From: Zancudomyces culisetae
Taxonomy: Eukaryota; Kickxellomycota; Harpellomycetes; Harpellales; Legeriomycetaceae
Assembly (NCBI GenBank): GCA_001969505.1
Contig: LSSK01001527.1
Span: 1 to 25,910 of the forward strand
Length of the DNA: 25,910 bases
Direction: 5' to 3'
A model generated the notes under the pieces. That model did no database searches and was not told the DNA's origin. It saw only the letters and a program-made list of their open reading frames with translations. Every line of letters starts with the position of its first letter. Position 1 is the stretch's first letter. Below, piece by piece: positions 8,661-20,341 of the stretch. Made by a program: the position numbers and the translations under genes.

Positions 8661-10280
8661 ATGGCACTCGAAGATTATTTGGCAGAGCTAGAAGAGTTGG
8701 ACGGGGAAGAGCTAGATATTGAAGAGGAGGAGGACCTCATGGAACAGGAGGAATTAGAAAATCTGGCGGCAAAAAATGAGCAAGATCACCGTAAAGAAAA
8801 ATGGTCCAATCAAGACTTGGCAGTGTCGGAAACAAAAATGGCAGAAGCAGGAAACACGGATGATGGACAGCAAAATCTCAAAAAATCTGTGGGAGGAAGT
8901 AGTGGTGTAGCCGACTCTTTCAAGATTGCAAAAGTATACAAAAGTAAGGAATTTGGTCATGTAATTGACCAAATCAAATTGTACACGAATACGGTGGATA
9001 TAACAAAAAAGAAAATATTTGGCCCAGTTGAGGAAGATGACGAATACAAATTGGTTGTACGGGCAAATGAGCTGAGTATAAAGATCGAAGGCGAAATTGT
9101 GGCCGTATACAGGAATCTGAGAGATCTGTACGCCGTACGCTTTCCAGAGCTAGAAACTTTGGTGACTAATCCACTCAGTTACGCTCAGACGATCTTGGCG
9201 ATAGGTGAAAGCATAGATATTGATATTGGAAAAGTAAAACTGGATGGAATTTTAGCCCCAGCCATAAAGATGGTGGTGGTAGTTACAGGTTCAACAACTT
9301 CAGGTAGAAAACTTGAGGATGATGAGTTGCAACAGGTTTTAAAAGGTGCGCAAATACTAATACAGCTTATAGAGGCTAAAGATGAGATTGTAAAATATGT
9401 GGAATCTCGAATGGGCATAATAGCACCAAATCTTTCTGCAATAGTGGGGCCGGCAATAGCCGCGCGTATGATAGTCGATGCAGAGGGTTTGACAGGCTTG
9501 GCGAAGATTCCAGCATGTAATTTGCAAGTCCTGGGTAAGCAAAGGCAGTATGGGACGGGAATGTCATCGGTGACAGCGAAAAAACACGTTGGATTGCTTT
9601 ACGAAAGCGAATTGGTATCATCGGTGCCAGATGATTTCAAGAACAAGATGTTGCGCAAAGTAGCTGCAAAATGCGCACTGGCGATTCGTGTTGATATGCT
9701 ACACGAAGCAGCCGATGGTGGTATGGGTACACGGTTCAAACAAGAACTACTGTCTTCAGTTGAAAAACTGTTGGAACCAGCGCCACTGAAAGCAATCAAA
9801 CCTCTGGTAATACCTCCAGAGGGGCGAAAAATCAAACGTGCTGGCAAGCGCGTTCGGCGAGAAAAGGAATCGACCGCAATGACGGAGCTTCGTAAGAACA
9901 GAAACCGAATGTATTTTGGCAAGGCCAGCGAAGAAGTTGTGGTTAATGACGAAATGGAAAATTTGGGAATGCTTGGCCAAGGTGGTTCTGGTGGGCTGGG
10001 TATGGGAATGGGTATGGGAATAACCGGGAAAATTAGAGGCATTTCAACAGATACCAGCACCAGCAAAAAGATCAAGCCGAGCAAAAAATACCAGAGGATT
10101 CTACAACAACAGTCTCAAAGCTCAGCCGTCTCTGGAATTGCCACCAATCTTTCGTTCACTCCTATCCAGGGAATCGAGCTCAGTAATCCAAAGACTCTAT
10201 TAGAACGGCAGAATAAAGTTGATCAGGCAAACTCGAGATACTTTAGCGGAGGGTTTATGTCTGCAATTCCCAAAAAATAG
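8661..10280 (+). CDS. PRP31: U4/U6 small nuclear ribonucleoprotein PRP31
   Basis: A 539-residue spliceosomal protein. In the family it binds the 15.5K/Snu13-U4 5' stem-loop through its Nop domain and links U4/U6 to U5 in the tri-snRNP. The sequence is collinear with human PRPF31 (499 residues): an acidic N-terminus starting MALEDYLAELEEL, the segment ending RFPELETLV near 168, a coiled-coil region, the Nop domain (about 210-340) with YVESRMGIIAPNLSAIVG at 246-263 and KIPACNLQVLGKQR at 282-295, then a basic Prp31 C-terminal region (R/K-rich near 388-420, TNLSFTPIQGIEL at 495-507). The frame stays open to a TTG at 8616, but the ATG at 8661 matches the human N-terminus and is chosen. A Gly/Met-rich stretch (about 440-455) is a local insertion. 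No intron is seen. It converges on the forkhead gene. Confidence 0.96.
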   Translation: MALEDYLAELEELDGEELDIEEEEDLMEQEELENLAAKNEQDHRKEKWSNQDLAVSETKMAEAGNTDDGQQNLKKSVGGSSGVADSFKIAKVYKSKEFGHVIDQIKLYTNTVDITKKKIFGPVEEDDEYKLVVRANELSIKIEGEIVAVYRNLRDLYAVRFPELETLVTNPLSYAQTILAIGESIDIDIGKVKLDGILAPAIKMVVVVTGSTTSGRKLEDDELQQVLKGAQILIQLIEAKDEIVKYVESRMGIIAPNLSAIVGPAIAARMIVDAEGLTGLAKIPACNLQVLGKQRQYGTGMSSVTAKKHVGLLYESELVSSVPDDFKNKMLRKVAAKCALAIRVDMLHEAADGGMGTRFKQELLSSVEKLLEPAPLKAIKPLVIPPEGRKIKRAGKRVRREKESTAMTELRKNRNRMYFGKASEEVVVNDEMENLGMLGQGGSGGLGMGMGMGITGKIRGISTDTSTSKKIKPSKKYQRILQQQSQSSAVSGIATNLSFTPIQGIELSNPKTLLERQNKVDQANSRYFSGGFMSAIPKK

Positions 10281-10639
10281 CTTCATATACCCCTTCTTCC
10301 CTCTTTTCTTTTCTTTTCTTCTTTTGTCGTTTATGTATAACTTTAAAATTTTTGGATGAACTGTTTATTGAGTTGTTGTTTTTTTTTGTGTGTAAATAAG
10401 CATATATTAATAGAATTACAAAATGAAGGCTATAGAATTTTAACCATACTGTTATAGCAAGCAGCTATTTACTCGTACTTCCTTCCTCTCCATTTCTTCG
10501 TATTCTGGTGCTGGCTTCTTGATAGAAACAGAAGATCACTCAGGAGACTTGCACAGCCAAGCCATCATCGTAAACAAACCCAAAACTAAAATAAAAAAAG
10601 AAGATCAGAGTAAATATAACGAAACTGAAAAAAAAAATA
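10281..10639. other. Convergent 3'-3' gap between PRP31 and the forkhead gene
   Basis: 359 bp holding both transcript ends. A pyrimidine-rich stretch (about 10290-10325) follows the PRP31 stop, and AT-rich segments near 10390-10440 are plausible cleavage/polyadenylation signals. I see no gene here. Confidence 0.55.
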
Positions 10640-12262
10640 TCAACATGTCAGCTTAGAGTTCTCTGGTGTAAAAGAATTATGATCGATTATAGTGGTAGAC
10701 AAAGAATCATCACATCCAACTGGTGTATCAACGGATCCCTCAGTTCCATTTCGACTCCGTTTAGACTCGCTTTCTGCTGTGTCAACTTCGGAACAATCCG
10801 CACTTCTCTTTTTTGAAGATCGTCTTACACGTTTATATATACCATTGTCGAACTGATCCTTGTGGTTATCGTTGATCGTCCAATATGCACCTTTTCCAGG
10901 TTGGTTGTTTTCTCGCTGTACTTTAATAAACGCTTTGTTGAGTGATAGATTGTGCCGGATTGAGTTTTGCCATCCACTTTGAGCCTCGCGATAATACGGA
11001 TAGTTGGTCATGATGTATGTATATATACCGTTCAGCGTCACTCGCTTGTTTTCGGTCGAATTGATGGCCTGAGCAATAAGCGATGCATACGAAAGTTGAG
11101 GTTTGGTATACCTCCTAGCATTGTGAAGATTAGGAGGTTTGGCCGTCGATGGGAGAATTCTGACCATATCTGCACCTGCACTGGAAAACCGTGCAATAAG
11201 TGATGCTCGTTCACTATCAGTTATGCCATCACCAACAAGTGTCCCAGGTGTACTAGCATCCCCTGAAGATACTCTACTCCGGCTTGCACCATCATACGGA
11301 AATGACCTACTGGTTTCTAATGGTCCTGGAGCTGTGCTGTGAGGCGGTAGTGGTGGGATTTTGTTAATGACTGATGGGTTGGGTAGAGGTGGGGCATAAG
11401 CTTCGGTGTGTGACATGTACGGTGGCGGGGTCGGCGAATCGGTAGGCAGCAGAAATGCGAAGCTTAGGTTACCCATTAGAATGAGTGACTTGTGCCTTAG
11501 TGGAACCACCATTCCCTTGGATATAAATTGCTCATTCAAAAAACATCCGTTCTTCCCATATATCTCCAAATAAAATTCTTGGTCTGCGTAGTTGTAGAAT
11601 ATCCGTGCATGCTTCCGGCTCAACGCCTTGTTGTTCCCTAGACTAATATCTGCCCCACCCTCAGCTACAGAGCTTCGGCCCAGCGTCACCGAAAGCTCCT
11701 TTATGTAATACTGAAACATTGGTCCCTCCAGCTTGGCATAAGCATGAATCACTTGGCCTTCTCTATCTTCACCATTGTGGCCGTACTCCCCCGTTTCTGC
11801 TCGTGAATACCTTGCATCGTGCATCTGCTTTGATTCGATACCATAATTGTTGAATCCCGCACCCATTTGCCGATTGAAACCTGCATTTAAGCTTGCTGCT
11901 TCTAACCCTACCTCATACCCGTCAAAGAACACCCGGTCGTGAAACACTTGCTGTACTGGAACTCCTTCTAATGCATGTGCTTTGTACCCTTTCATATCTT
12001 CCCTTTTTGTGCCATTTTCATGGTGTCTATACTCCCCCATATATCTATTGTTCAGTGTTTCATCATCTAGATACCCCTGGCCATACATATTCACTTCTCT
12101 GTACTCTCCGCCTACACCTAGTTCTACATTTTTTTGAAACGGCATCTCTTTTAAACTCTTTTTTTTTGTCTGTTCTCTAACCACCCGCGCCCCTCCACTT
12201 CCACCTCCTCTCTGCCTCTTTCTTGTTGTTTTTGCGCCTACTGTTTCCACCTTAGTTTCCAT
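10640..12262 (-). CDS. FHA-forkhead transcription factor (Fkh1/2- or FOXK-like)
   Basis: A 540-residue nuclear DNA-binding protein. An FHA domain spans about 172-273, with the phosphothreonine-binding residues visible: GRSS (195-198), SRKH (215-218) and NG (238-239). A proline/serine-rich linker follows (about 274-380). The forkhead winged helix is at about 386-481, with recognition helix [18 protein letters not shown] (431-448) and the KGAYWTI strand (457-463). A basic stretch after the forkhead looks like an NLS. FHA plus forkhead is the architecture of yeast Fkh1/Fkh2 (cell-cycle genes, silencing, origin timing) and animal FOXK. I cannot say which yeast paralogue it equals. The N-terminal ~170 residues are unlike anything I recognise. 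The ATG at 12262 is the first in frame; no intron is needed. It is divergent from RAD50 across 3.7 kb, leaving ample room for upstream control. Confidence 0.93.
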   Translation of the reverse strand: METKVETVGAKTTRKRQRGGGSGGARVVREQTKKKSLKEMPFQKNVELGVGGEYREVNMYGQGYLDDETLNNRYMGEYRHHENGTKREDMKGYKAHALEGVPVQQVFHDRVFFDGYEVGLEAASLNAGFNRQMGAGFNNYGIESKQMHDARYSRAETGEYGHNGEDREGQVIHAYAKLEGPMFQYYIKELSVTLGRSSVAEGGADISLGNNKALSRKHARIFYNYADQEFYLEIYGKNGCFLNEQFISKGMVVPLRHKSLILMGNLSFAFLLPTDSPTPPPYMSHTEAYAPPLPNPSVINKIPPLPPHSTAPGPLETSRSFPYDGASRSRVSSGDASTPGTLVGDGITDSERASLIARFSSAGADMVRILPSTAKPPNLHNARRYTKPQLSYASLIAQAINSTENKRVTLNGIYTYIMTNYPYYREAQSGWQNSIRHNLSLNKAFIKVQRENNQPGKGAYWTINDNHKDQFDNGIYKRVRRSSKKRSADCSEVDTAESESKRSRNGTEGSVDTPVGCDDSLSTTIIDHNSFTPENSKLTC

Positions 12263-14074
12263 CGCTTTTCTTTTTTTTTCGTTTGTGGTAGATTTCCCAA
12301 CCTTTGCTCTTCAACTTATTTTATCCGAGCGTGTATACAATTATCCTTGATTCAGAAAAACTATTCAAAATTACAAAACAAAATTACTTGAATTCCTAAC
12401 TGCACCCTTACACTTCACCTCTTTTATTTTGACTATACTGCAGCCCATAAAACACAATATAAATAGTTATAGAAACATCTTTTACAGTTACACTTGTTCG
12501 GAAAAAAATACACTTCATACAGCCTTGTATTCTGCTCTTTCAACCACTTTCTTATTTGCGCTTGCTTATACTCTGTAAGTGTCTAGCACATTTATATCGG
12601 TATTCTATTTTTGATTAGCCCATTTATATGGATTATTGTAGAATGTGTAATCTTTGGATTCTATTTACATCTTTACCAGCTCTTGTCGCATACATAATTT
12701 AAAAGTATGTTAGGGTAATAAGATTGATAGTTCTGGGCTGCTCTTACATTTTGTTGGATATACAAGGAAAATGTTATTATATTATTGCCCTATCTATCTA
12801 CTATCGTTGACCAAATTCCCTAATTCAACTGTTTGAATATATTGTCGGCCTTGAAATGTAGATAAATCCAATTCTGTGTATCCAGCAAGCCAACGCAATA
12901 TCTTTCCTAGTCTCTTTATTAGACAGATGCAACTTGCTCCAAGATAATGTAGTAAACAGCCTTGTTCTTTTTTTTTGCTCCTTATTTCCACAACTCGACA
13001 GATCAGCAGCGCATTCAATCCACTGACTATATTATGCACAGATTTTCTTTAGGTGGACTTTGTACTATATGTTAAAGCTTCTCGCTTGAAGTCTCTATAA
13101 TAATCTCAAAGTGTTATGGAAGAAAAAAAAAAGTTTTTTGTTTTTTCTTGTTTGGACAGCAAATTCCTAAAACAATGCAATTTTGTTTTTTTTTTTTTAA
13201 TGGCTATTTATGCGTTATTTAGTTTGCTTGTTTTATTTATTTTTCAAATCTTTGTTTACTTTTTATTTGCGAGGAATGGTAAACAACCCTTCCAATTAGC
13301 TATCTTTCAAGCACATATTTTTTATTGTTATCTTTTGGGTTGTACAATCATGTTTTTGTAAAATAATTGAGGATTATTTATTTTCATTGCACGTTTGTTT
13401 TTTCTATAGCAATTCCCCCCTTTTTCCCTTACAATCCCAAGCATTCACGGAATCCAAGTCAAAAAGCTATCATTCATTATTACATTCCCTCTTGTAGTTT
13501 CTTTTGATTATTTTTCCGATTTCGTTTGTTTGCGAACTTCTTTATCCATCTCATTTTTCTGTCTCTTTTTCTGCAGATGCTATTTGGCATATATACCAGA
13601 CTGTAAATAAGAATAGGAACAAACTCTATAGCATTTTTGAATATGTGGAACGCCTTCTACTCCAAAATACACAACACACTTTCTATCATGTGATTCGCGC
13701 AGCTGAATCTTTTAGATGTATGCTTAGTTATGCAGACGCCCTTTATCAAACCCATCCGCACACCATCCTTTCTTTATTGACCCTACGAACCCAACGTTTC
13801 GCCAGGATTTACGTCACGTCAGTTTGCAGACCAATATACTTTTAATTTCTGCGACAAAAAAGTATCTGTCTAGCAAAGATTTCGACTGCTTGATGGCGTC
13901 TATCATTTGGAGGATTAGTAATGATTTTCGAAATTCCACCTAATATGCTCCCAATACAACACCCATACACATTTTTTCTGCACACAAGGTCTGATGATCA
14001 CTTTTAATTAAGAAACATCAACATGAAATACTCAATGGTATGAGTAGACCAATGGTTCAGTGGTATTCCGTGAT

Positions 14075-14090
14075 CCATAAATGCTTATGG
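14075..14090. other. Perfect 6-bp hairpin with 4-nt loop
   Basis: CCATAA, loop ATGC, TTATGG. A further GAT/ATC pairing is possible across a 2-nt bulge. It lies just downstream of a tRNA A-box-like string (14053-14065). No further tRNA elements follow. Confidence 0.3.
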
Positions 14091-14339
14091 CTATCAACAC
14101 ATTTCACCCTTTGCTACAGGACTCAATGCATTATAATTGCAGATATGGATACTTTTGCTTTTGCACCCAATTAATCTAAATAATTACACAAAGTCTATTC
14201 AACCACAAAACCTCTTTATAGACTGCATAATCTGTTTTCACTAGATAGCATAACTACATTTTTTTAGTTATGAAAAACCGGTAAAGATACATACCTAGAA
14301 AAGAAAGAAAATGATTAGCTGTATCTGTAGCACTTTTAG

Positions 14340-14612
14340 AGCCTGCCTTATGCAAATCCTGAAATATGGATGATTTCCTTTCTCAGCTCTTTTTTTTTTG
14401 TTGATCCCCCTAGTTTGGCAGAGGTTTGTAATTGGCTGGAATTCATGGTAGTCCCTATTTTCAAATACCCAAACCACTCCCCTCTCTATGGCTTTTTTCA
14501 AAATCGCCAATACCTCAGCATATTAAAGAGTATATTCAAAACGTCTATGTTGGCTTCTGGTTGTACCTGTCTTGATTTGGCGCTAGTCAATATGATCTTT
14601 TGTCACAGATGA
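14340..14612 (+). pseudogene. Possible decayed non-LTR reverse transcriptase fragment
   Basis: A 90-codon open frame contains FFF, then W 14 positions after the first F, then MVVPIFK. This spacing resembles the segment before and including the VVPIFK block of LINE-type reverse transcriptases (LFN ... W ... VVPIFKKGD). A weak NR-YLSIL and a GCTCLD follow, loosely like the NYRPISLL and RSCxD blocks but too close together, so deletions would be required. No endonuclease, catalytic YxDD or poly-A tail is seen. The resemblance may be chance. Confidence 0.18.
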
Positions 14613-15845
14613 TTTGTAAACCAAGCGATTTAAAGCAATAACCCGATAAATAGCCTGAAAGGTTGTGCTGTGAGCTATTAAAAAATAATTATTCAATTAC
14701 CTCTCCAAAAACTGTTAATCAACTTTCAATAAATATGGATATTTTACTTGTGGAGATACTTCGAAAAAAATATGTACTAGAAAGCAGAGTATTAATAAAG
14801 CAATATACGTAATAAGATTGCTTTGAGGGTGTCCATATTGAATAGAATCAGAGTTAACTCACATTTGTGTAGTGAACCATGAAATGTTTTGTATTTTGTT
14901 ATGAAACTTTCTCTGAGAAGGAAGGGTTCTATTCTTTTTTTTACGTTTTTACTAAAAACTTAAACTAAAACTAAAATATATGATTAGATGCAACCCACTT
15001 GTGTAATAACATGGTTTAATTAACACACTAAAAAGCAGTATGAAGAACTCAGCTCTCTGTACTAGTTAGTACAATTGCTGTATTTCATTAACTCTACTAT
15101 TGTTACATCAAAAGTATAACATGTAGTAAAATATACAGATAAATAAAAATAAAAAGTAGGTATAATGAGTTTGAACTCAAAACTTTTGGCTCTTTGTGAA
15201 ATACATCAGCTTTACTAAATCTTTACTTTTGATGTGAGTTTTTAAAATCTATGGTTCTGTTAATATATGTATACTCTAATGTATTTACTGCGAATGATTT
15301 TGTGGGCTATGCTTTACCATTCTTCTTTACTTTTTATAAACTTTATACATGTATCTTATGATCTCTCTCCAAGAACTAGCTACCAATCAATCATAATATC
15401 CTTAAGGAATCTAGCCGCTTTAGGTTCAGTAAAAGTTCAAGGATCATGTTTTTAGGCGATTATTATACAATAAGACGACCAGTAAAAAACATACAGCTCG
15501 CTCAAAAAACTTGGTGGTGCAATTACCTACTCCACTATGATATACCTAGATGTAATAATATTTGATTACACCAAGCACCCTGTTATTGTGGAGCCAGGCC
15601 GTAAGTTGCAGCTTGCAGACTATATGTAAAAAAATAAAACCCCCCATCCATTACTACCAAATGCAAGTTCACAAAAAAAGTAAAATGACGCTTTATTTTC
15701 ATTGGATGGCTGGATTTACTACTCGTTTTTAGCCAATATGTATACAGATTTATCTTGACCAAAATTAGGTCATTTGCTGTAACTGTGATTTGTATTCTGG
15801 CTTTAATTTCTAAAGCATCTTTGAATCAGACGTTTAAAGAAAACA

Positions 15846-15853
15846 TATAAATA
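15846..15853 (+). promoter_or_regulatory. Candidate TATA box of RAD50
   Basis: TATAAATA lies about 120 bp upstream of the RAD50 ATG. The position suits a fungal core promoter. It is a motif match only, in an AT-rich background. Confidence 0.35.
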
Positions 15854-15975
15854 AGCTGTCAATAAGAAAAGGAAAAACAGATTAATAATAGAAACGATTG
15901 AAACATAATACTTCAAAAAAGAAAAAAAAAGTAACAATAAAAGTAGTAGGTGTAGGATAAATAAAGAGCGTAAAA

Positions 15976-18900
15976 ATGTCTGCGATAGACAAGATCATGA
16001 TAAGGGGGATTCGATCTTTTGATCCAAAAGAAGCATCACTAATTGAATTCGAGTCTCCACTTACGCTTATTGTAGGAGCAAATGGTTGTGGAAAAACGGT
16101 AAGAACGAAAGGGAAAAAATAATTGAAAAAACATTAATACTTTATACCACACAAAGCAATACCATACAAAAAAAGCTAACTGTTTGTTTGTTTGTATTTT
16201 TTCTTCTTTTGCATAGACAATCATCGAATGCCTAAAATACGCTACTACAGGTGAGCTGCCACCGAACAGTAAAGGCGCCGCGTTTATCAACGATCCAAAG
16301 ATTGTTGGAGAGAGAGATGTAAAGGCACAGGTAAAGCTCAAGTTTAGAAACGTACGGGGTAAGGTGATGGTGTGTACAAGATCATTGCAGGCAACGCAAA
16401 AAAAAACAAATGTGAGCATGCAAACGTTAGAGGCTGTTTTATCGATACCTGGAAACAAATTAACAGGAGAACAGGTATGTTTTATAAAATATCTCACACG
16501 TTATTCTGTTTTTCCCTTTTGCGGGTATTGATGCTTGTGGTTGCGTTTAAGAAAAGTAAAAAACGAATTTAACGGAAATATACGCTAAAATAAAATAAAT
16601 AAAAATAGAGAGAGAGCTTAAGCATGAGGGTGGCAGAAGTAGATGCTGAAATACCTATGCAGCTGGGAATATCAACAGCAATACTAGAAAATGTGGTGTT
16701 TTGTCATCAAGAAGAATCCAACTGGCCGCTTTCAGAACCATTACAGCTGAAAAGGAAGTTTGATGATATCTTTGCAGCTACAAGATATACAAAGGCGATT
16801 GAAACAATAAAGAAGATCCGCAAGGATCAAATGGTGGAATTAAAGGTTCAATCAACAGAGGTGAAATTCTATAGAGAAAACAAGAAAAAATCCGATAAAT
16901 TGAAGGAGGAATATGAAATGAACAAAGAAAAGGCTGGAGGTATACAGACGAGAATAGAGGAGGTAGAGCAGCAAGAAAAGGCGTACAAAAGAATATACGA
17001 AAGGTATATGATGCGAAAGGCGGAGTATCAAGAGAAATCAACAGCAATAGAAAAGGCGGAACATGAAATAAAAGTACTAGAAGAAAACATACGAACGCAG
17101 CGCGAGCACCTTGAAGAGATGCACGAAAGCACAGAGGAATTGCAGAGAATGCAACAAGAACAACAAGCGGAAATCGAGAGTAGAAAACGTAGTGTTCGCA
17201 TAAATGTTGAGAGGAGGGCCAAGATCGAGGGGAGGATAGGCAGTGTTCAAAGAGAGATCAAGCAAAAGCAAGGAGTAATAGCAAAGCTGGAAGCACAAAA
17301 GGCGATTATCGATAAAGAGGTGTTTGGTAGGAACAGTATGCTTCTGGATGTAGTAAAGGAAAATGGTCTACACGTATCTAACGAAATCCGGAGAGCTATG
17401 GAGACTGGAGCGCAAATAGATGAAGAAGATATAGGTGTAATTGTGGCATTAATAAAAAAAAGAGTAGTTGAGTATAAGTCAGGCGAGGAAAAACTAAGAT
17501 CAGAAAGTAAGCACAATGAAGAGGAAGTTAGACAGTTGATTAAGCAGAGCGAGGCGAAGATAATCAAAATGAAAGAGCAAAAAACACAGTGTAACAAAGA
17601 ACATAGTACCAAACGACAACAAATAGCATCGATTAGGTCAAAGGTTTCAGGGACTTTGGAAGATTGTGAACAACAAAAGGTGGAGATAACAATCAGGCTT
17701 CAGAATAGTGAACGATGCAAGGAAAAGCTTCTTGAAAAGATAAAAAATGCAAATGCCAATGAGACTCTCCAGGCCAAGAAACAGCATCTACAGCAGATAG
17801 AGGAGCAAATCAAACAGATAAACGAAAGAGCATCGCAAATGCAACAAAGATCTCAATTGATGGGTAAGGTAGACATGACTAAGGGACTACTTGAGCAAGT
17901 TAAAAAGGAACATAGTCAAGTAGAAGAGCAGGTAAAAGCACAAGAGGAATCCGGAGTGATGGGTGTACAAGAGGCTAAAGACCAGTTAAACCATCTGAAC
18001 AAACAACTTGAAAAATATCGAATGACACTGAACAATGTGGAGGGGTCTATTGAGGAAATGGAGAAGAGGTTGAAAAGCTATTTGTGTGAGGTTAAAGAAA
18101 AAGAAGGCCAACTCGCTGAGGTTGTACAGGAGAATGAGTACGAAGATCAAATATGCGAAGTACAAAAACAGGCAAATACTGCGATAGAAACAGTCAGCAG
18201 GCTGAAAAGCGAGATGGGAACACACAAGTCGTATGTGGTTGAAGCGGAGAATACTAAGTGTTGTCCACTGTGCTATCGAGGCTGGGAAAATCCATCTGAT
18301 GTTACCAATTTCCTTGACTCTTTGAAATCCAACTACGAAAAAGCACCATTACTTATAAACGCTGCCCAAAAAAAGCTTGACGAAGCCCAGGCGCTCGTTC
18401 AAAAGTTACGGCAACTCCAGCCTATGTATTCACGAATTCAGGAGCTTAAGACATCGATTATTCCGGATACTGAAGAAAGAGTTAAGCAGCTCATTCTGGA
18501 GAAGAGCACTATTCAAACGCAAATGGAAGCTGTTGTACAGAAAAAAGCACATGCTGATATAGACTACCAAAATGCTTTGCAACTTGATGAGCTGGCTGGG
18601 AGGAAGACGGATTTGTGTCAAAGGATGTCTGGATACGAGCAGGATTTAGAAAAGTTGGGTGCCGAATATGAAAGACTCTCAGGAACCAAAGGTGTGGATA
18701 TGGGTGCAGACGATTTGACGCGGCTAACTCAATCAAGCCAAAATATTCGCGAAGAAATGGACAAGTTAACGTCGGAAATGATAGCTTTCCAGCAGGAAGT
18801 ATCCTCAACTGAAAATGAAATACACAAGCTGAAAGTGGCTCTTGGAGAGGCTGAAGCAAGATCAAACATGCTCCGGCAAGTAGCCCAACTCCAGAACGAA

Positions 18901-20310
18901 GTATCTCAACTCGATGCCAAAATTCAACATCTCGATTTGGAACTATCTCAGCTCTCTGATCATTTGTCTAAAAACCAACTGCGGCTTCACCAGCAACAGT
19001 CTACTTCTCAACGACAAATCGACGAACTTCATAGAACCCTCGACTTGTGGGTTGGTATAGAACACAGAGTAGATAACTACATATCAAACATCCAGCGATA
19101 CACAGCTGAGCTTGCTAATGCTGGTTCTATTACCAACATTGAGGCTGAAATCGCGGATTTGGAGTCAAGGATTAGCGGCGAATTGACGTCAGAGTACAAC
19201 GCCATTCAGCTTGAGCTATCCCAGGCTGAAAAATGGATTGAAAACTCCACTTCGCAGACTAAGGCTGTCGCCGACAACTTGAGAATACGCTCAATGGGCT
19301 TACAGCTCCAGGCTTTACAGGATAATCTAAGCCAACTGTGCTCGCTAAAAGCTCATATATACTCTCAATTATTGGATATAATTGACGAAGAGGCAGGAGA
19401 GGCTGTTCTTGCTGAAAACGTTGAAAACACATCGCAGCACACGCATACTGGGCATAAACGTAAAGTCGACGATTGGATCGACACTGACAACAGCTTTGAT
19501 TTGCCATCAAGATCCAAACGCTCCTTGGAGAACCACCAGCGATTCTCTCCAGAAAACGATAAACTAACTCGCTTTGAGAGCCAAATAAGTCACAAAATCA
19601 ACTCTTTATCTTTAAAAGTCGCTTCAATGACCGGTGAATATAAACAGATCGAATCGCAGCTCAACTGGTACAAAACAGAACTTAAAACAAACTACAAAGA
19701 CATTGATAAACTATATCTCGACAAAATGGTTGAGTTCCAGACTCTGGATCTGTGTCAAAAGGATCTCGATAAATATCTAAAGGCGCTTGATGCTGCCATA
19801 ATGAAATACCACTCCGAAAAAATGGCCCAGATCAACAAAATCATCCGCGATTTGTGGCAAGATACCTACATGGCTGACGATATCGACACCATAGAAATCC
19901 GCTCTGAAAAGGATGGTGCGTCCAACCGGTCCTACAACTACCGTGTCGTCATGCTCAAGGATGGAATTGCCATCGACATGCGCGGAAGATGTAGTGCCGG
20001 CCAAAAGGTCCTGGCCTCCCTTGTTATCAGGCTTGCCCTTGCCGAGTCATTCGCGATAAATTGTGGTATTTTGGCTCTTGATGAACCCACTACAAACCTG
20101 GACAAGGCCAACATTGAGTCTCTAGCTGCTTCTTTATCTAGAATCATCGAGGCCAGGATGGACAGACCCAACTTCCAGCTTATCATTATTACTCATGACG
20201 AGGAATTCCTTGACCTTCTTGGAAAATCTAACTACACAGACCATTACTGGAAGGTACTGAAGTCTTCAAAGCAGTTCTCATACGCTAAAAAGTTTCCCAT
20301 TACAAATTAG
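15976..20310 (+). CDS. RAD50: DNA double-strand-break repair ATPase RAD50 (three exons)
   Basis: Exons 15976-16098, 16217-16474 and 16609-20310 join in phase 0 to give 1360 residues (human about 1312). RAD50 pairs with MRE11 and NBS1/XRS2 to tether and process DNA ends. Visible features: [15 protein letters not shown] at the start; Walker A GANGCGKT (34-41), with intron 1 directly after T41; a [14 protein letters not shown] block and a [13 protein letters not shown] block early in exon 3; two long heptad-rich coiled-coil arms; a zinc-hook CPLC with C679 and C682; ABC signature around [10 protein letters not shown] (from S1256); Walker [12 protein letters not shown] with D1285/E1286; and the ITHDEEF switch near the end. 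The ATG at 16624 is internal; the RESLS codons before it are needed to match the family. A ~50-residue polar insertion with a HKRK cluster (about 1065-1115) interrupts the second coil. It is convergent with the SVIP-like gene. Confidence 0.97.
16099..16216 (+). other. RAD50 intron 1 (118 bp)
   Basis: GTAAGA donor and GCATAG acceptor, phase 0. It splits the gene just after the Walker A threonine; removing it restores [11 protein letters not shown], the family sequence. It contains in-frame stops. Confidence 0.93.
16475..16608 (+). other. RAD50 intron 2 (134 bp)
   Basis: GTATGT donor and AAATAG acceptor, phase 0. The acceptor sits in TAGAGAGAGAG, so several AG dinucleotides are available. The first one gives the frame that reads [15 protein letters not shown], in line with RAD50 homologues. 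Confidence 0.88.
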
Positions 20311-20341
20311 CCCTCTTTCTTTTTTGTAGTTTATGTTACCA

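Larger units (their letters stand above)
12263..15975. other. 3.7-kb divergent intergenic region between the forkhead gene and RAD50
   Basis: AT-rich, with a very T-rich plus strand at about 13100-13560. The open frames (for example 13504-13845, TTG-started, and 13116-13361, hydrophobic because it is T-rich) have no family resemblance I can name. A weak reverse-transcriptase-like segment lies at 14340-14612 and a small hairpin at 14075-14090. I found no complete tRNA. Confidence 0.6.

Noticed and set aside
9599-10084. 161-codon minus-strand ORF
   Set aside because: Antisense shadow of PRP31, whose own frame matches the family throughout.
13116-13361. 81-codon hydrophobic ORF
   Set aside because: The apparent membrane character comes from T-rich DNA giving Phe and Leu codons.
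13504-13845. 113-codon plus-strand open frame, TTG start
   Set aside because: No ATG near its beginning, no family resemblance, and it lies in a T-rich stretch. A small exon cannot be excluded.
14053-14065. tRNA-Gly-like A box
   Set aside because: The D stem does not close and no B box (GGTTCRANYCC) follows within tRNA distance.
16624-20310. RAD50 starting at the ATG 16624
   Set aside because: This would lack Walker A. Two upstream exons with clean GT-AG introns restore the full N-terminus.
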